DNA of 64,000 nt from Microvirga roseola. GTDB lineage: Bacteria; Pseudomonadota; Alphaproteobacteria; Rhizobiales; Beijerinckiaceae. The notes under the pieces were generated by a model. The model was not told the origin of the DNA. It saw only the letters and a list, made by a program, of their open reading frames with translations, and made no database searches. Each line of letters opens with the position of its first letter. The first letter of the stretch is position 1. The stretch is taken from the NCBI RefSeq assembly GCF_020866965.1, contig NZ_JAJATX010000002.1:1-64000 (forward strand). Direction: 5' to 3'. Shown here piece after piece: positions 17,328 to 28,778 of this stretch. The translations under genes and the position numbers were made by a program.

Positions 17328-18251
17328 TCAGCCCCGCCGGAGCCTTCCCGTAAACGAGACCAGCGCCACGCCGGCCAGCACCACCGCGCCGCCGAGGATC
17401 TCGCGGCCGCCGATGTGCTCGCCCAGGAAGAGCACCGCCAGGAGGGTCGCCCAGATCGGCGCGAGATAGCCGACCATGGAGGCCCGCGTCGGGCCCGCCC
17501 GGCGGATCAGATGCATGAAGAGCAGGATCGGCAGGGCGGTGGACATCACGCCGAGGGCGAGCAGCGGCGCGATGTTCTCGGGCACCGGCGCGAAGGCCGA
17601 GGGGCCGGCGAGCGTCAGGGCGAGGATGGTCGCAGGAATCCCCGAGCAGATCTGCTGGCCGAGCGCCAGCCGCGCCGGGTCCGCTTGCTTGATCGTGCGG
17701 ACATAGAGATTGGCCGAGGCGTAGCTGCAGGCGACCGCCACCATGGCGATCATGCCTGTGGTGCTGATCTCGCTGTCAGGGAAGGCAGCGGGCCCGATGA
17801 GGATGGCCATGCCGGTCAGGCCGACGAGCACGCCGAGAAAGCGCCGCGGGATCAGCCGCTCGTCCGCGAACAGGAGATGCGCCGTGACCGCGACGATGAG
17901 CGGGGACGAGGCCTGGATCATGGCGGCGGGAGCGGTGGCGATCTGGGTCAGCGCATAGGCGAGCAGCACGTTGGGAAGCCAGCCGTTGAACGCCCCCAGG
18001 AAAAGCCAGTGCCGCCACTCGCCGCCCTGCGGAAGGATGCTGCCGCGCTGGAGCAGGAACCAGGCGGCGAGGCTGGCCGCGCCGATCAGACCGCGCATGG
18101 CGGCGAGAACGAAAGGGCTCAGGTTCCCGGATAGCTTGATGAGCGGAAACGCGCTCGCCCAGAGGAACGAGCAGATGAGAAGGCTGGAAAGTACGAAGCC
18201 TGGGGTGGGAGCCCGCGGGGAGGCTGCGGCCCCTGTCGTCGCAGCTGTCAT
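17328..18251 (-). CDS. EamA/DMT family transporter
   Basis: A 307-residue inner-membrane protein with about ten hydrophobic segments in two EamA repeats (roughly 15-150 and 165-300), typical of drug/metabolite exporters. Landmarks are SFLWASAFPLIKL in the first helix and a conserved MSTALPILLFMHLIRR stretch. The start at 18251 places the first helix about 15 residues in; the longer frame to 18350 would run inside mutT. It starts 8 bp after the mutT stop, so the two are cotranscribed. The substrate is not predictable. Confidence 0.88.
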   Translation of the reverse strand: MTAATTGAAASPRAPTPGFVLSSLLICSFLWASAFPLIKLSGNLSPFVLAAMRGLIGAASLAAWFLLQRGSILPQGGEWRHWLFLGAFNGWLPNVLLAYALTQIATAPAAMIQASSPLIVAVTAHLLFADERLIPRRFLGVLVGLTGMAILIGPAAFPDSEISTTGMIAMVAVACSYASANLYVRTIKQADPARLALGQQICSGIPATILALTLAGPSAFAPVPENIAPLLALGVMSTALPILLFMHLIRRAGPTRASMVGYLAPIWATLLAVLFLGEHIGGREILGGAVVLAGVALVSFTGRLRRG

Positions 18252-18259
18252 GATCGGAT

Positions 18260-18673
18260 TCAGGGGCCGAGGAGATCGACGAGGAAGGGGATCAGCGGCT
18301 CGTCGGCAGGCGGCATCGGATAGGCGCGCAGTTCCTGCGGTTTCACCCATGTCAGGGCCTGCCCCTCGAGAGACTGCACGAAACCCTCCCAGCGGCGGCA
18401 GACATAAAGCGGCATGAGCAGATGGAAGCTCTCATAGGCGTGGCTCGCGAAGGTCAGGGGAGCGAGGCAGGGTTCCTTGACCGTAATGCCGAGCTCCTCG
18501 CGCAATTCGCGGATCAGCGTCTCCTCCGGCCTCTCGCCGGGCTCGGCCTTGCCGCCCGGAAACTCCCACAGGCCCGCCAGCTGCTTTCCTTCCGGGCGCT
18601 GGGCCAGGAGAATGCGGTTGTCGGGATCGACCAGGGCCACGGCGACAACGAGAGTGAGCTTGAGAGGGGGCAA
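18260..18673 (-). CDS. mutT: MutT-type Nudix hydrolase (8-oxo-dGTP diphosphatase)
   Basis: A 137-residue Nudix protein with a full Nudix box, GGKAEPGERPEETLIRELRE followed by ELGI (about 40-63). It also has RPEGKQLAGLWEFPGGK, the strand typical of MutT, which removes 8-oxo-dGTP from the nucleotide pool. The start is a TTG at 18673 that gives MPPLKLTLVVAVALVD; no in-frame ATG lies upstream. The next gene downstream is the EamA transporter, 8 bp away. Confidence 0.9.
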   Translation of the reverse strand: MPPLKLTLVVAVALVDPDNRILLAQRPEGKQLAGLWEFPGGKAEPGERPEETLIRELREELGITVKEPCLAPLTFASHAYESFHLLMPLYVCRRWEGFVQSLEGQALTWVKPQELRAYPMPPADEPLIPFLVDLLGP

Positions 18674-18907
18674 GGGGCTAAATCCATGAATGGGCGTCGG
18701 TTCTGACGCGAAGCCCTATAGATGCCTTTGGACCCGGCGCGAAGCCATTGGTTCGACCTTCCCCGTCAAGCAGCCTTCGGAAGGCGGAACGGACACTCGT
18801 GCCATGGCGCACATGGCGGAGCGCCGGGAGGTTGCAGGAGCTACAACTTACGTTAGCTTCAGCGGCGCAACTATGTTTCGAGTCGTGTAATCCTGCAGGA
18901 GCGTATC

Positions 18908-19285
18908 ATGAGAATCAACAAGCTGATGGTTCTGGCCGGTGCCGCCGGCCTGTCATTGACCGCATTCGGGGCCCAGGCCAGTGACTGCAACGTCGCTCCC
19001 ATGAACTTCAACTCGCATGTGGCGAATATCGACGGCGTGATGACCGTGAAGGCAGGCAAGGGCTGCGGCTTCGGCCTCGATGGCATCCAGGGAGCGATTA
19101 CCGAGGCGGTCATCGTCCAAAAGCCGAAGGCCGGGGTGGTGGGCGTTCGCGGCCTCATGCCCTACTACATTGCCAGGCCAGGCTATCGCGGGCCGGACGA
19201 GTTCACCTATGCCATCATCGGTACCGACCAGTATGGCGGCCCGATGCGGGTGACCACGAAGATGAAGGTGACCGTCGTTCCCTGA
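18908..19285 (+). CDS. Small secreted Ig-like domain protein
   Basis: A 125-residue exported protein. Residues 1-24 form a signal peptide (MRINKLMVLAGAAGLSLTAF, cut after AQA). The mature part is beta-rich, with two cysteines (about 27 and 52) that could form a disulfide, and a PGYRGPDEFTYAIIGTDQYG element like bacterial Ig or cadherin-like folds. A good ribosome site (CAGGAG) lies 7 nt before the ATG. It converges on argJ with a 12-bp gap. The role is unknown. Confidence 0.75.
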   Translation: MRINKLMVLAGAAGLSLTAFGAQASDCNVAPMNFNSHVANIDGVMTVKAGKGCGFGLDGIQGAITEAVIVQKPKAGVVGVRGLMPYYIARPGYRGPDEFTYAIIGTDQYGGPMRVTTKMKVTVVP

Positions 19286-19297
19286 CCCGTCTTCGGA

Positions 19298-20539
19298 TCA
19301 GCTCCGGTAATCCCCATTGATCTCGACATAGGCCTTGGTGAGATCGCAGGTCCAGGCCGTGGCCTCGCCGCGCCCCAGTCCCAGATCTACGCGGACGGTG
19401 ATCTCGTCGCCCTTCATGTAGGCCGAGGTTTTGGACTCATCGTAGTCGGGGTCCCGCGCGCCCTTCACCGCGACGCGGATGTCGCCGAACCAGATGGCGA
19501 GCTTGTCGCGCTCGGCCGGCTCGCCGGCCTTGCCGACAGCCATGACCACGCGGCCCCAGTTGGCGTCCTCGCCGGCAATCGCCGTCTTCACTAGCGGCGA
19601 ATTGGCGATCGCCATGGCGATGCGCTTGGCGGAGGTGGCGCCCGTGGCGCCGGTCACCCTCACGGTCACGAACTTGCGCGCGCCCTCGCCGTCGCGGGCG
19701 ACCTGCTGGGCGAGGTCGCAGAGCAGGTTTTCAAGCGCGGCGCGGAATTCCTTCAGGCGGCGGTCGCTCGGCAGCGAGATCGCCGGCGCGCCGCGGCTCG
19801 CCGCCGCGCCCGTCGCGAAGAAGAGAAGCGTGTCTGAGGTGGAGGTGTCGCTGTCCACCGTCACGCAGTTGAAGCTCTTGTCGGCGCCCTTCTTCAGCAG
19901 GGTCTGAAGCACGGGGGCGGCAATCGGCGCGTCCGTGAAGATGAAGGAGAGCATGGTCGCCATGTCGGGGGCGATCATGCCTGCGCCCTTGGCGATGCCG
20001 TTGATCGTCACCTCGACCCCGCCGATGGTGGCGGTGCGGGTCGCCACCTTCGGGAAGGTGTCGGTGGTCATGATGGCCTTGGCCGCATCGAGCCAGGCGG
20101 TGGACTTTGCTTTCTTCTCGCAGGACTGGAGAACGCCTTCGAACTTCGTGGCATCGAGCGGCTCCCCGATGACGCCGGTCGAGGCGATGAACACCTGCGA
20201 GGCGCGGCAGCCCGCCGCCTCCGCGGCGAGGTCCGCGGTCAGCTTCACGGCCTCGGCGCCCTTCTTGCCGGTGAAGGCATTGGCGTTGCCCGAATTTACC
20301 ACCAGAGCCCGAGCCGCGCCCTTTGCGAGATTCTTGCGGCACCAGTCGACCGGGGCCGAAGGGCATTTTGAGCGTGTGAAGACGCCCGCCACAGTCGTGT
20401 CCTTCGCCAGCGCCACATAGAGAACGTCTGTGCGGTTCTTATAGCGGATGCCCGCCTCCGCCGTCGCGATCCTCACGCCTTCGATGGCGGGAAGCGCCGG
20501 ATAGGACTTGGGCGCGAGCGGGGACACGGTCTTGGACAT
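19298..20539 (-). CDS. argJ: Bifunctional glutamate N-acetyltransferase/amino-acid acetyltransferase ArgJ
   Basis: ArgJ transfers the acetyl group from N-acetylornithine to glutamate in arginine synthesis; bifunctional forms also use acetyl-CoA. The 413-residue precursor has the self-cleavage site in [14 protein letters not shown], which leaves Thr195 as the nucleophile at the start of the beta chain. Also present are [13 protein letters not shown] at about 82-94 and [12 protein letters not shown], which contributes to substrate binding. The ATG at 20539 is divergent from the small hydrophilic protein gene at 20701. Confidence 0.96.
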   Translation of the reverse strand: MSKTVSPLAPKSYPALPAIEGVRIATAEAGIRYKNRTDVLYVALAKDTTVAGVFTRSKCPSAPVDWCRKNLAKGAARALVVNSGNANAFTGKKGAEAVKLTADLAAEAAGCRASQVFIASTGVIGEPLDATKFEGVLQSCEKKAKSTAWLDAAKAIMTTDTFPKVATRTATIGGVEVTINGIAKGAGMIAPDMATMLSFIFTDAPIAAPVLQTLLKKGADKSFNCVTVDSDTSTSDTLLFFATGAAASRGAPAISLPSDRRLKEFRAALENLLCDLAQQVARDGEGARKFVTVRVTGATGATSAKRIAMAIANSPLVKTAIAGEDANWGRVVMAVGKAGEPAERDKLAIWFGDIRVAVKGARDPDYDESKTSAYMKGDEITVRVDLGLGRGEATAWTCDLTKAYVEINGDYRS

Positions 20540-20646
20540 GCGGATACTCGAAAGAGCGGGTGAAGATGCCGTTGGGAACCGCGACCTGCGGTTCTTTAAG
20601 GCTTCTTGTCAAGGGGAAGCTTTGCTGGAGGCCGGCTCCGACAGGC

Positions 20647-20672
20647 GGAACGAGGGTCCGTCCCGTACCGTT
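20647..20672 (+). promoter_or_regulatory. Candidate sigma-EcfG (general stress) promoter for the 70-aa protein
   Basis: GGAAC (20647-20651) and CGTT (20669-20672) are separated by 17 nt, an exact match to the alphaproteobacterial general-stress promoter. The expected transcription start near 20680 is followed by AAGGAGG at about 20689-20695 and the ATG at 20701. Confidence 0.65.
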
Positions 20673-20700
20673 GACCCCTCAAGCAACCAAGGAGGCGAAT

Positions 20701-20913
20701 ATGACGGGCAAGCATCCCAAGTCCAAACCGGAAGAGCGTCCGCGCAGCGATCTCAACGTCGATCCGGGTATCGGTCGCTCCAAGGGTTCCTACATGACAG
20801 GCGAGGACCCGCGCGATCTCGATGGCGGATCGACCTTCCAGGGCGACGTGAAGAACGAGACCACCCGCGAGGGCGGTGTCGATCCGAAGAAGGTCGGCCG
20901 GACGAACAAGTGA
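20701..20913 (+). CDS. Small hydrophilic protein, probable stress protein
   Basis: A 70-residue, very hydrophilic protein rich in Gly, Asp, Lys, Arg and Pro, with no hydrophobic core (MTGKHPKSKPEERPRSDL, then DPGIGRSKGSYMTGEDP). This composition is common in intrinsically disordered desiccation or osmotic-stress proteins. No known domain was recognised. A strong AAGGAGG ribosome site lies 5 nt before the ATG, and an exact GGAAC-N17-CGTT promoter match is 29-54 bp upstream. A longer upstream frame is rejected because it would run through the promoter and ribosome site. Confidence 0.8.
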   Translation: MTGKHPKSKPEERPRSDLNVDPGIGRSKGSYMTGEDPRDLDGGSTFQGDVKNETTREGGVDPKKVGRTNK

Positions 20914-20990
20914 CGCTGAACGTCTCCCTTCTCCTAGCGGGGAGGGAAAGGAGCGGCGCGACTTGCTGGCACTGCCGCACAGCGTCAAAA

Positions 20991-21020
20991 GAAAAAGGGC
21001 GGCCCGGAGGCCGCCCTTCT
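20991..21020 (-). terminator. Rho-independent terminator of the parvulin gene
   Basis: An 8-bp stem GGGCGGCC/GGCCGCCC (20997-21004 and 21009-21016) with a 4-nt loop, followed on the minus strand by TTTTTCTTTT. It lies 22 bp past the parvulin stop. Confidence 0.9.
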
Positions 21021-21042
21021 CATTCTTCGAACCTGAAAAAGC

Positions 21043-21942
21043 TTACTGCTGCTTCGGCTGCTCAACCAGATTGCCCTTGTCGTCGAGACGCTCGATCTTG
21101 GCGTCCTTGCGCAGGCTCATAATGAGGTCCTGCTGCGCCTTGCGGCCGAGATAGGTTTCCACCTGGTCCTTCGTCTCCTCGAAGGTCGGAACGGGCTTGG
21201 TGCGCTTCTCTTCGACCTTGATCACGTGCCAGCCGAACTGGGACTTCACCGGATCGGAGACCTGGCCGGGCTCCATCTTGAAGGCGGCTTCTGCGAAGGC
21301 CTCGACCATGCGGTCCTTGGTGAAGAAGCCGAGATCGCCGCCATCCGTCTTGGAGCCGGGATCCTTGGAGAGCTCGGCGGCCACCTTGGCGAAGTCCTCG
21401 CCGCCCTTCACGCGCGCTGCGGCCTTCTTGGCCTCCTCCTCGGTCTCGACGAGGATGTGGCGGGCGCGGACCTCCTGCTCGGGGGTGATGCTCTTCACCG
21501 TCTCCTCGTAGAGCTGGCGGGCGGCCTCAGGCGTTACGGCCTTCTGAGCCTGCTGCTCCAGGTATTCGTCGAGCAGGGTCTTGTCCCGGTTATAGGCCAG
21601 CTTGCGGGCGAAGTCGGCGCTGTCCTGCACCTTGGCCTTCTCGGCCGCCTGGGCGCCGAGCTTCAGGTCGACCAGGTAGCCGATCAGCAGGTCGCGCTTC
21701 TGGGCCTCGGGCACGTTGGGCAGCTGCAGGGCGGGATCGGCGGCCGCAACGTCGAGGTCCCCTTCCGTAATCTCGATCCCGTTCACCCGGGCGACAACCT
21801 TGCTGGGATCGACCGCGGAGGTGGATTCCGGAGCGGCAGGGGTGGTCGAAGGCGTGGTCTGAGCGAAGACGGCGCCTGCGGCGAGGGGGAGGGCGACGCC
21901 CAGGGCGAGAAGGCTCTTACGGACGGGTGACGATAGGACCAT
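21043..21942 (-). CDS. Periplasmic peptidylprolyl isomerase (parvulin/SurA-like)
   Basis: A 299-residue exported foldase. The signal peptide is about residues 1-27 (SLLALGVALPLAAGAVFAQ), followed by a low-complexity Ser/Thr/Pro linker and an N-terminal chaperone region. The parvulin domain (about 150-250) has VRARHILVETEEEAKKAAA, GGDLGFFTKDRMV and FGWHVIKVEEKR, all standard PpiC/rotamase motifs. It would catalyse proline isomerisation and help outer-membrane protein folding. It is divergent from secA with a 250-bp gap, a pairing that suits protein export, and ends at a strong terminator. Confidence 0.93.
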   Translation of the reverse strand: MVLSSPVRKSLLALGVALPLAAGAVFAQTTPSTTPAAPESTSAVDPSKVVARVNGIEITEGDLDVAAADPALQLPNVPEAQKRDLLIGYLVDLKLGAQAAEKAKVQDSADFARKLAYNRDKTLLDEYLEQQAQKAVTPEAARQLYEETVKSITPEQEVRARHILVETEEEAKKAAARVKGGEDFAKVAAELSKDPGSKTDGGDLGFFTKDRMVEAFAEAAFKMEPGQVSDPVKSQFGWHVIKVEEKRTKPVPTFEETKDQVETYLGRKAQQDLIMSLRKDAKIERLDDKGNLVEQPKQQ

Positions 21943-22020
21943 GTGAATTCCTCAGTGAGCGTGAGCGCGCTCACGCATGGAAGCGATCACATGGCCCGAC
22001 CTGTTTACGTTTGCAAGAGA

Positions 22021-22036
22021 TGGCATATTTATGCCA
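22021..22036. promoter_or_regulatory. Perfect dyad between the parvulin gene and secA
   Basis: TGGCATA-TT-TATGCCA, a 16-bp perfect inverted repeat in the 250-bp divergent region. It could be an operator for either gene; no regulator is assigned. Confidence 0.35.
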
Positions 22037-22192
22037 CAGCATCCCCCGCCTGCGGGGCCTTCCCAGGGACCAAGCCTGTGGAGGGCGGCTGCGCCACTCG
22101 GGCACAGCCTTTAAGATGCGCTCGGGCATAATTAGGTCTATAAGGCGGCGCACGCCGCTTTCTCCTGCATTCTGGAATTCTGAAGGCTTTCG

Positions 22193-25006
<2,814 letters not shown>

Positions 25007-25031
25007 GGCGGCAAGCGCCCGCACTAACGAA

Positions 25032-25057
25032 AAGCCCGGCTCGCGCCGGGCTTTTTT
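25032..25057 (+). terminator. Rho-independent terminator of secA
   Basis: The stem AAGCCCGGC/GCCGGGCTT with loop TCGC is followed by a run of six Ts on the plus strand. The minus strand ends in TTTTC, so it may also end the convergent L,D-transpeptidase transcript. Confidence 0.9.
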
Positions 25058-25088
25058 GCTTCAGGGCAGATAGCAGCCGTGGCTTGCT

Positions 25089-25886
25089 TCACCAGGCGGC
25101 AATCGGCTCGCACCGGTCCGTGGCCGACGGCGTGAAGGCGTAGCGTCCGTTGCACACATAGGCCTTGGGCGGCTGCTTTGTCCGCTCGAAGAAGTCGTAG
25201 CCTTCCTTGAGGTTCGACCAGTAGGACGCCCAACGGTGCCCGTCCTTCTCGGCCAGGACCTTGTCCGTCATGCGAAACGGGAAGGCATGGACGCGGACCT
25301 CCGACTGTCCTGCCTGGAGCGCAGCCTCGACAACCGTGTAGATGTCGCCGATGACCCTGTCGGTCATGGCGTAGCATCCGATGGAGACGCAGTCTCCATG
25401 GACCATCAGGAAGGACCCGCTCCGCCCGAAGGTGCGGTCATAGGCGTTCGGAAAGCCAAGATTGAAGGCGCGGAAATAGTTGCTGTTCGGGTTCAGCTGC
25501 TTGAGTCCGACGGCATAGAAGCCCTCGGGACTCTGCCCGTCGCCTTCCGCGAGCTTCGGGCCGATCTCGCCCGACCACGTGCAGATCGGGTAGGTCTCGA
25601 AAAGCTCGAAGCGGTCCCCGCGAAGAAGCCAGAGCTCGAGCTCGCTCTCCTGCTTGAAGATCCTGATGAAGGCGGGGCTGCCCAGGCGGAACCCCTTCTC
25701 GGCCAACAGGTCCGAGACAGGCTTGGAGGAGCCGAGGCGAACCTGGGCTCCCCATTCCGGATTGAGGAATTCGACGATTCTGACGGCCCTGTCGGAGGCG
25801 CTCTGCAGGATCTGCGGGTTCAGCGCGAGAAAGCCGATGCCGACCAGGGCCATGAGCCCCAAGGTGATCGCAATGAGTCGGCGCAT
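25089..25886 (-). CDS. YafK-type L,D-transpeptidase family protein (membrane-anchored)
   Basis: A 265-residue protein with an N-terminal hydrophobic segment (about 4-22) that may be a signal anchor, then a YkuD/L,D-transpeptidase domain of the YafK (DpaA-like) branch. The catalytic motif is MVHGDCVSIGCYAMTD, with His163 and nucleophile Cys171. Enzymes of this fold cross-link peptidoglycan through diaminopimelate, attach or release lipoproteins, or, for YafK, cut Lpp from peptidoglycan. A paralogue lies immediately upstream at 26159-27430, separated by a terminator and the double-hairpin repeat, so they are probably separate transcripts. Confidence 0.88.
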   Translation of the reverse strand: MRRLIAITLGLMALVGIGFLALNPQILQSASDRAVRIVEFLNPEWGAQVRLGSSKPVSDLLAEKGFRLGSPAFIRIFKQESELELWLLRGDRFELFETYPICTWSGEIGPKLAEGDGQSPEGFYAVGLKQLNPNSNYFRAFNLGFPNAYDRTFGRSGSFLMVHGDCVSIGCYAMTDRVIGDIYTVVEAALQAGQSEVRVHAFPFRMTDKVLAEKDGHRWASYWSNLKEGYDFFERTKQPPKAYVCNGRYAFTPSATDRCEPIAAW

Positions 25887-25997
25887 GGGACAAGGGTCTC
25901 CTAACAGGGTTCAAGATTGCCGGAAAGCGCCGATTCGGGTCGCGGGCACGGCAATCGCGCCGGTAGGATACGCCTCGATCAGGAAACAAATGCTCAA

Positions 25998-26025
25998 CAA
26001 AAAACCCGCCATTTGGCGAGTTTCT
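25998..26025 (-). terminator. Rho-independent terminator downstream of the L,D-transpeptidase lipoprotein gene
   Basis: On the minus strand CTCGCC-AAAT-GGCGGG is followed by TTTTTTG. It lies beyond the double-hairpin repeat, so the repeat would be in the 3' untranslated part of the 26159-27430 transcript. Confidence 0.75.
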
Positions 26026-26037
26026 CACGTCAGGTCG

Positions 26038-26152
26038 CTAAAGCATCGGACCCAAAAGTGGACTCGCACTTTTGGGATCCCATCCGATGCTTTCTCTTGG
26101 GATGAGAGCATCGTGCGGAAAACCGGACCCACTTTTCCGCACGATGCTCTAG
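26038..26152. repeat. Double-hairpin intergenic repeat, copy 2 (inverted)
   Basis: The same two-hairpin unit as at 12155-12276 but in the opposite orientation. AAAGCATCGGA (26040-26050) pairs with TCCGATGCTTT (26083-26093), then GAGCATCG (26106-26113) pairs with CGATGCTC (26142-26149). Both copies are flanked by a TAGCGGG-like sequence on the side of the neighbouring minus-strand gene's 3' end. Confidence 0.9.
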
Positions 26153-26158
26153 CGGGGT

Positions 26159-27430
26159 TCAGTTCGCCGAGACCATCTTCACGCCGGAGCCGGCCTGCGC
26201 TCGCTTCTGGGGAATGGCGCTGCGCTGGGGCGGGAGCGGAACGGGAGCGAGCTGAACGGCTTCCGGCGCGGGCTGGACCGCCGGGGACGAGCTGCGGAAC
26301 AGGTCGCCGACGCTGCTGAACATCCGCTTGTAGAAGGGCGTCTCCTGCTGGGCGGGAGCGGCCTCTTCCACCGGGGCGGCGGCCGGAGCCTGGGCAACGG
26401 GCTGTGCCTCGGGAGTTGGCGCCGCTGGAACCTCCTGCAGCGAAGCGAAGGCGAGCGCGGTGGACGGCGCTTCCGGCCTCGGCCGGCCGCTGTCATCGAG
26501 GGCGATCTGCTGCGGGCCGGACGCAATGCCCTCGGTGCGGCTCACATAGCCGAGCCTCTTGTCGCTGACGCCGGTGACGTTGGCGAGCGCCGTGCGGAAG
26601 GAATCGTGAGTGTCGCCGTCATGATAGACGAGCTTGATCGGCTTCACGCCCTTGGCGACCAGTTCGGCAACCTGCTGCTCGTCCTGGCGCTGCTTCTGCG
26701 CGACGGCGGTTGCAGTGGTCTCGTCGATATTGAACTGGTAGCGCCTATTGACCACGGCCACGCTCAGCTCTTCCTTCGTGACCTCGAAGGTATCAGCGCC
26801 TTCCTTCAGGTTCTTCCAGAAGGCGATGTTCGGATCCAGGCGATGCTTGGCCAGGTTCTCGGCGGTCATCCGGAAGGGATAGGACTGGAACTGGAAGCCG
26901 CGCTGGCCTGCGGAGAGCGCCTCGCGGGCGATGGCGTAGATCTCTGCGACGTTCTGGTCCGTCATCGCGAAGCAGCCGCGAGAGGAGCACGAGCCGTGGA
27001 CCATGATGTCGCCGCCCGTACGGCCGAAGGACCGGTCATAGGCGTTCGGATAGCCGGTGTCGAAGGACAGGTAGTAGGAGGAGTTCGGGTTCATCTGGGC
27101 CGGACTGACCGTGTAGAAGCCCTCCGGCACCTGGCGGTCGCCCTCGCGCTGCTTGGGCCCGAGCTGGCCCGACCAGCGGCAGATCGGATAGGTCTTGAGG
27201 AGCGCGTACTTGCCGTTGGCGCCGCGCTTCCAGACTTCCAGCTCCGATTCCTTCTTGTAGGCCCGGACCAGGATGGGATCGTCCTTGGACATGCCCTTGG
27301 CCGACATCAGCGCCATGGTGGCGGCCGGGATCGGCTGAAGGTGGCGTGTGGAGCCTTGGGCCAGACGGTCGTTCTGGCAGGCGGCCAGCGCGAGCGCCAG
27401 GCTCGCGGCCAATGCGATACGCTTCATCAT
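26159..27430 (-). CDS. YafK-type L,D-transpeptidase family lipoprotein
   Basis: A 423-residue predicted lipoprotein. The lipobox LALAAC places the lipidated Cys at 18. The L,D-transpeptidase domain (about 45-250) has IMVHGSCSSRGCFAMTD with His145 and nucleophile Cys153, and shares YPICxWSG, EGFYxV, NPNSxY and YDRxFGR blocks with the paralogue at 25089-25886. The last 100 residues are Ala/Pro-rich and probably disordered, which could span the periplasm towards peptidoglycan. The start may be either of two adjacent ATGs. The double-hairpin repeat begins 6 bp beyond the stop. Confidence 0.88.
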   Translation of the reverse strand: MMKRIALAASLALALAACQNDRLAQGSTRHLQPIPAATMALMSAKGMSKDDPILVRAYKKESELEVWKRGANGKYALLKTYPICRWSGQLGPKQREGDRQVPEGFYTVSPAQMNPNSSYYLSFDTGYPNAYDRSFGRTGGDIMVHGSCSSRGCFAMTDQNVAEIYAIAREALSAGQRGFQFQSYPFRMTAENLAKHRLDPNIAFWKNLKEGADTFEVTKEELSVAVVNRRYQFNIDETTATAVAQKQRQDEQQVAELVAKGVKPIKLVYHDGDTHDSFRTALANVTGVSDKRLGYVSRTEGIASGPQQIALDDSGRPRPEAPSTALAFASLQEVPAAPTPEAQPVAQAPAAAPVEEAAPAQQETPFYKRMFSSVGDLFRSSSPAVQPAPEAVQLAPVPLPPQRSAIPQKRAQAGSGVKMVSAN

Positions 27431-27699
27431 GGGGACCCCGCAGTTTTTGATCTGCCCGGCCTCATGCCGAGCAGTTCCCCTATATGCTTAAATCGTTAGC
27501 CTTAAGCGCCCCTTACCGCAAGCGGGCGCGTAATAGAGTCATAGTTAATTGGAGGTAAAAAGTCCGTCCATTGTGGCGAAATGAGGTTCCATCCAGCGGA
27601 TCACCAGACCCGACCCGCTCTTAGGCCGCTGAAGACGGGCTTGCTCGCCTCCCCGCGTAGGGGAGGGAGGCATATCGGCAGTCCGCACGAGGGGGGCGC

Positions 27700-28653
27700 T
27701 TAAAGCTTCCGCCCGATGGCGAGGAACTTGTCCGCCCGGTGGTCGCGCAGTTCCGCGGGGCCCATATTGCCGAGATCGTGGAGGGCTTCCTCGATGACGT
27801 TTCCGGCGGCCTGGATCGTGGCCTGCGGGTCCCGGTGCGCGCCGCCCACGGGCTCGGTCACGATGCCGTCGATGATGCCGAGCCGCAGGAGGTCCTGGGC
27901 GGTGATCTTCATGTTCGTGGCGGCGTCCTGGGCGCGGGCCGCGTCGCGCCAGAGGATTGAAGCCGCGCCTTCCGGCGAGATCACGCTGTAGATTGCGTGC
28001 TCCAGCATCAGAACCTTGTTGGCGGTGGCGATGGCGATCGCGCCGCCGGAGCCGCCCTCGCCGATGACCACGGAGACGTTCGGGACGCCGAGTCCCAGCT
28101 GCGTCTCTGTCGAGCGGGCGATGGCCTCCGCCTGCCCGCGCTCCTCCGCCTCGATGCCGGGATAGGCGCCGGCGGTGTCCACGAAGGAGATGACCGGCAG
28201 GCCGAAGCGGTCGGCCATTTCCATCAGGCGCACGGCCTTGCGGTAGCCCTCGGGGCGGGCCATGCCGAAATTGTGCCGGATGCGGGTTTCGGTGTTGTGG
28301 CCCTTCTCCTGGCCCAGCACGCAGACGGGCTGGCCGCGGAAGCGGCCGAAGCCGCCGACGATGGCCTCGTCCTCCGCAAACTTGCGGTCGCCGGCCAGCG
28401 GCGTGAATTCGGTGATCAGCCCGGCGCAGTAATCGACGAAATGGGGGCGCTGCGGATGACGCGCGACCAGGGTCTTCTGCCAGGGCGTGAGCCTGCCGTA
28501 GAGATCCTTCAGGGCGTCGGCCGCCTTGGCCTCGAGCCGGGAGATGTCGTCCGCGATGGAGACCGCGTCCCGGTTCTCACCGAGCGCCCGGAGCTCCTCG
28601 ACCTTGGCTTCCAGTTCGGCGACAGGCTTTTCGAAATCGAGATAACTGCGCAT
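27700..28653 (-). CDS. accA: Acetyl-CoA carboxylase carboxyltransferase subunit alpha
   Basis: AccA, with AccD, transfers CO2 from carboxybiotin to acetyl-CoA to make malonyl-CoA for fatty acid synthesis. The 317-residue length is normal. Landmarks are [20 protein letters not shown] at the start, [20 protein letters not shown] near 110, [20 protein letters not shown] near 155 and [20 protein letters not shown] near 218, which forms the CoA-binding crotonase-like site. A short G/C-rich hairpin at about 27650-27675 just past the stop may act in termination. Confidence 0.97.
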   Translation of the reverse strand: MRSYLDFEKPVAELEAKVEELRALGENRDAVSIADDISRLEAKAADALKDLYGRLTPWQKTLVARHPQRPHFVDYCAGLITEFTPLAGDRKFAEDEAIVGGFGRFRGQPVCVLGQEKGHNTETRIRHNFGMARPEGYRKAVRLMEMADRFGLPVISFVDTAGAYPGIEAEERGQAEAIARSTETQLGLGVPNVSVVIGEGGSGGAIAIATANKVLMLEHAIYSVISPEGAASILWRDAARAQDAATNMKITAQDLLRLGIIDGIVTEPVGGAHRDPQATIQAAGNVIEEALHDLGNMGPAELRDHRADKFLAIGRKL

Positions 28654-28778
28654 CAGACTCTATGGAAAATGATAACCGGCGCTGGCTCTTGCAGGCCTGG
28701 CCGGAGCGGGCGGACACTGGCGTTTCAGGGGGCTCAAGTCAAGCTGAGCCCCGCCTTGATCCCCAAAACCCGGCGAAA

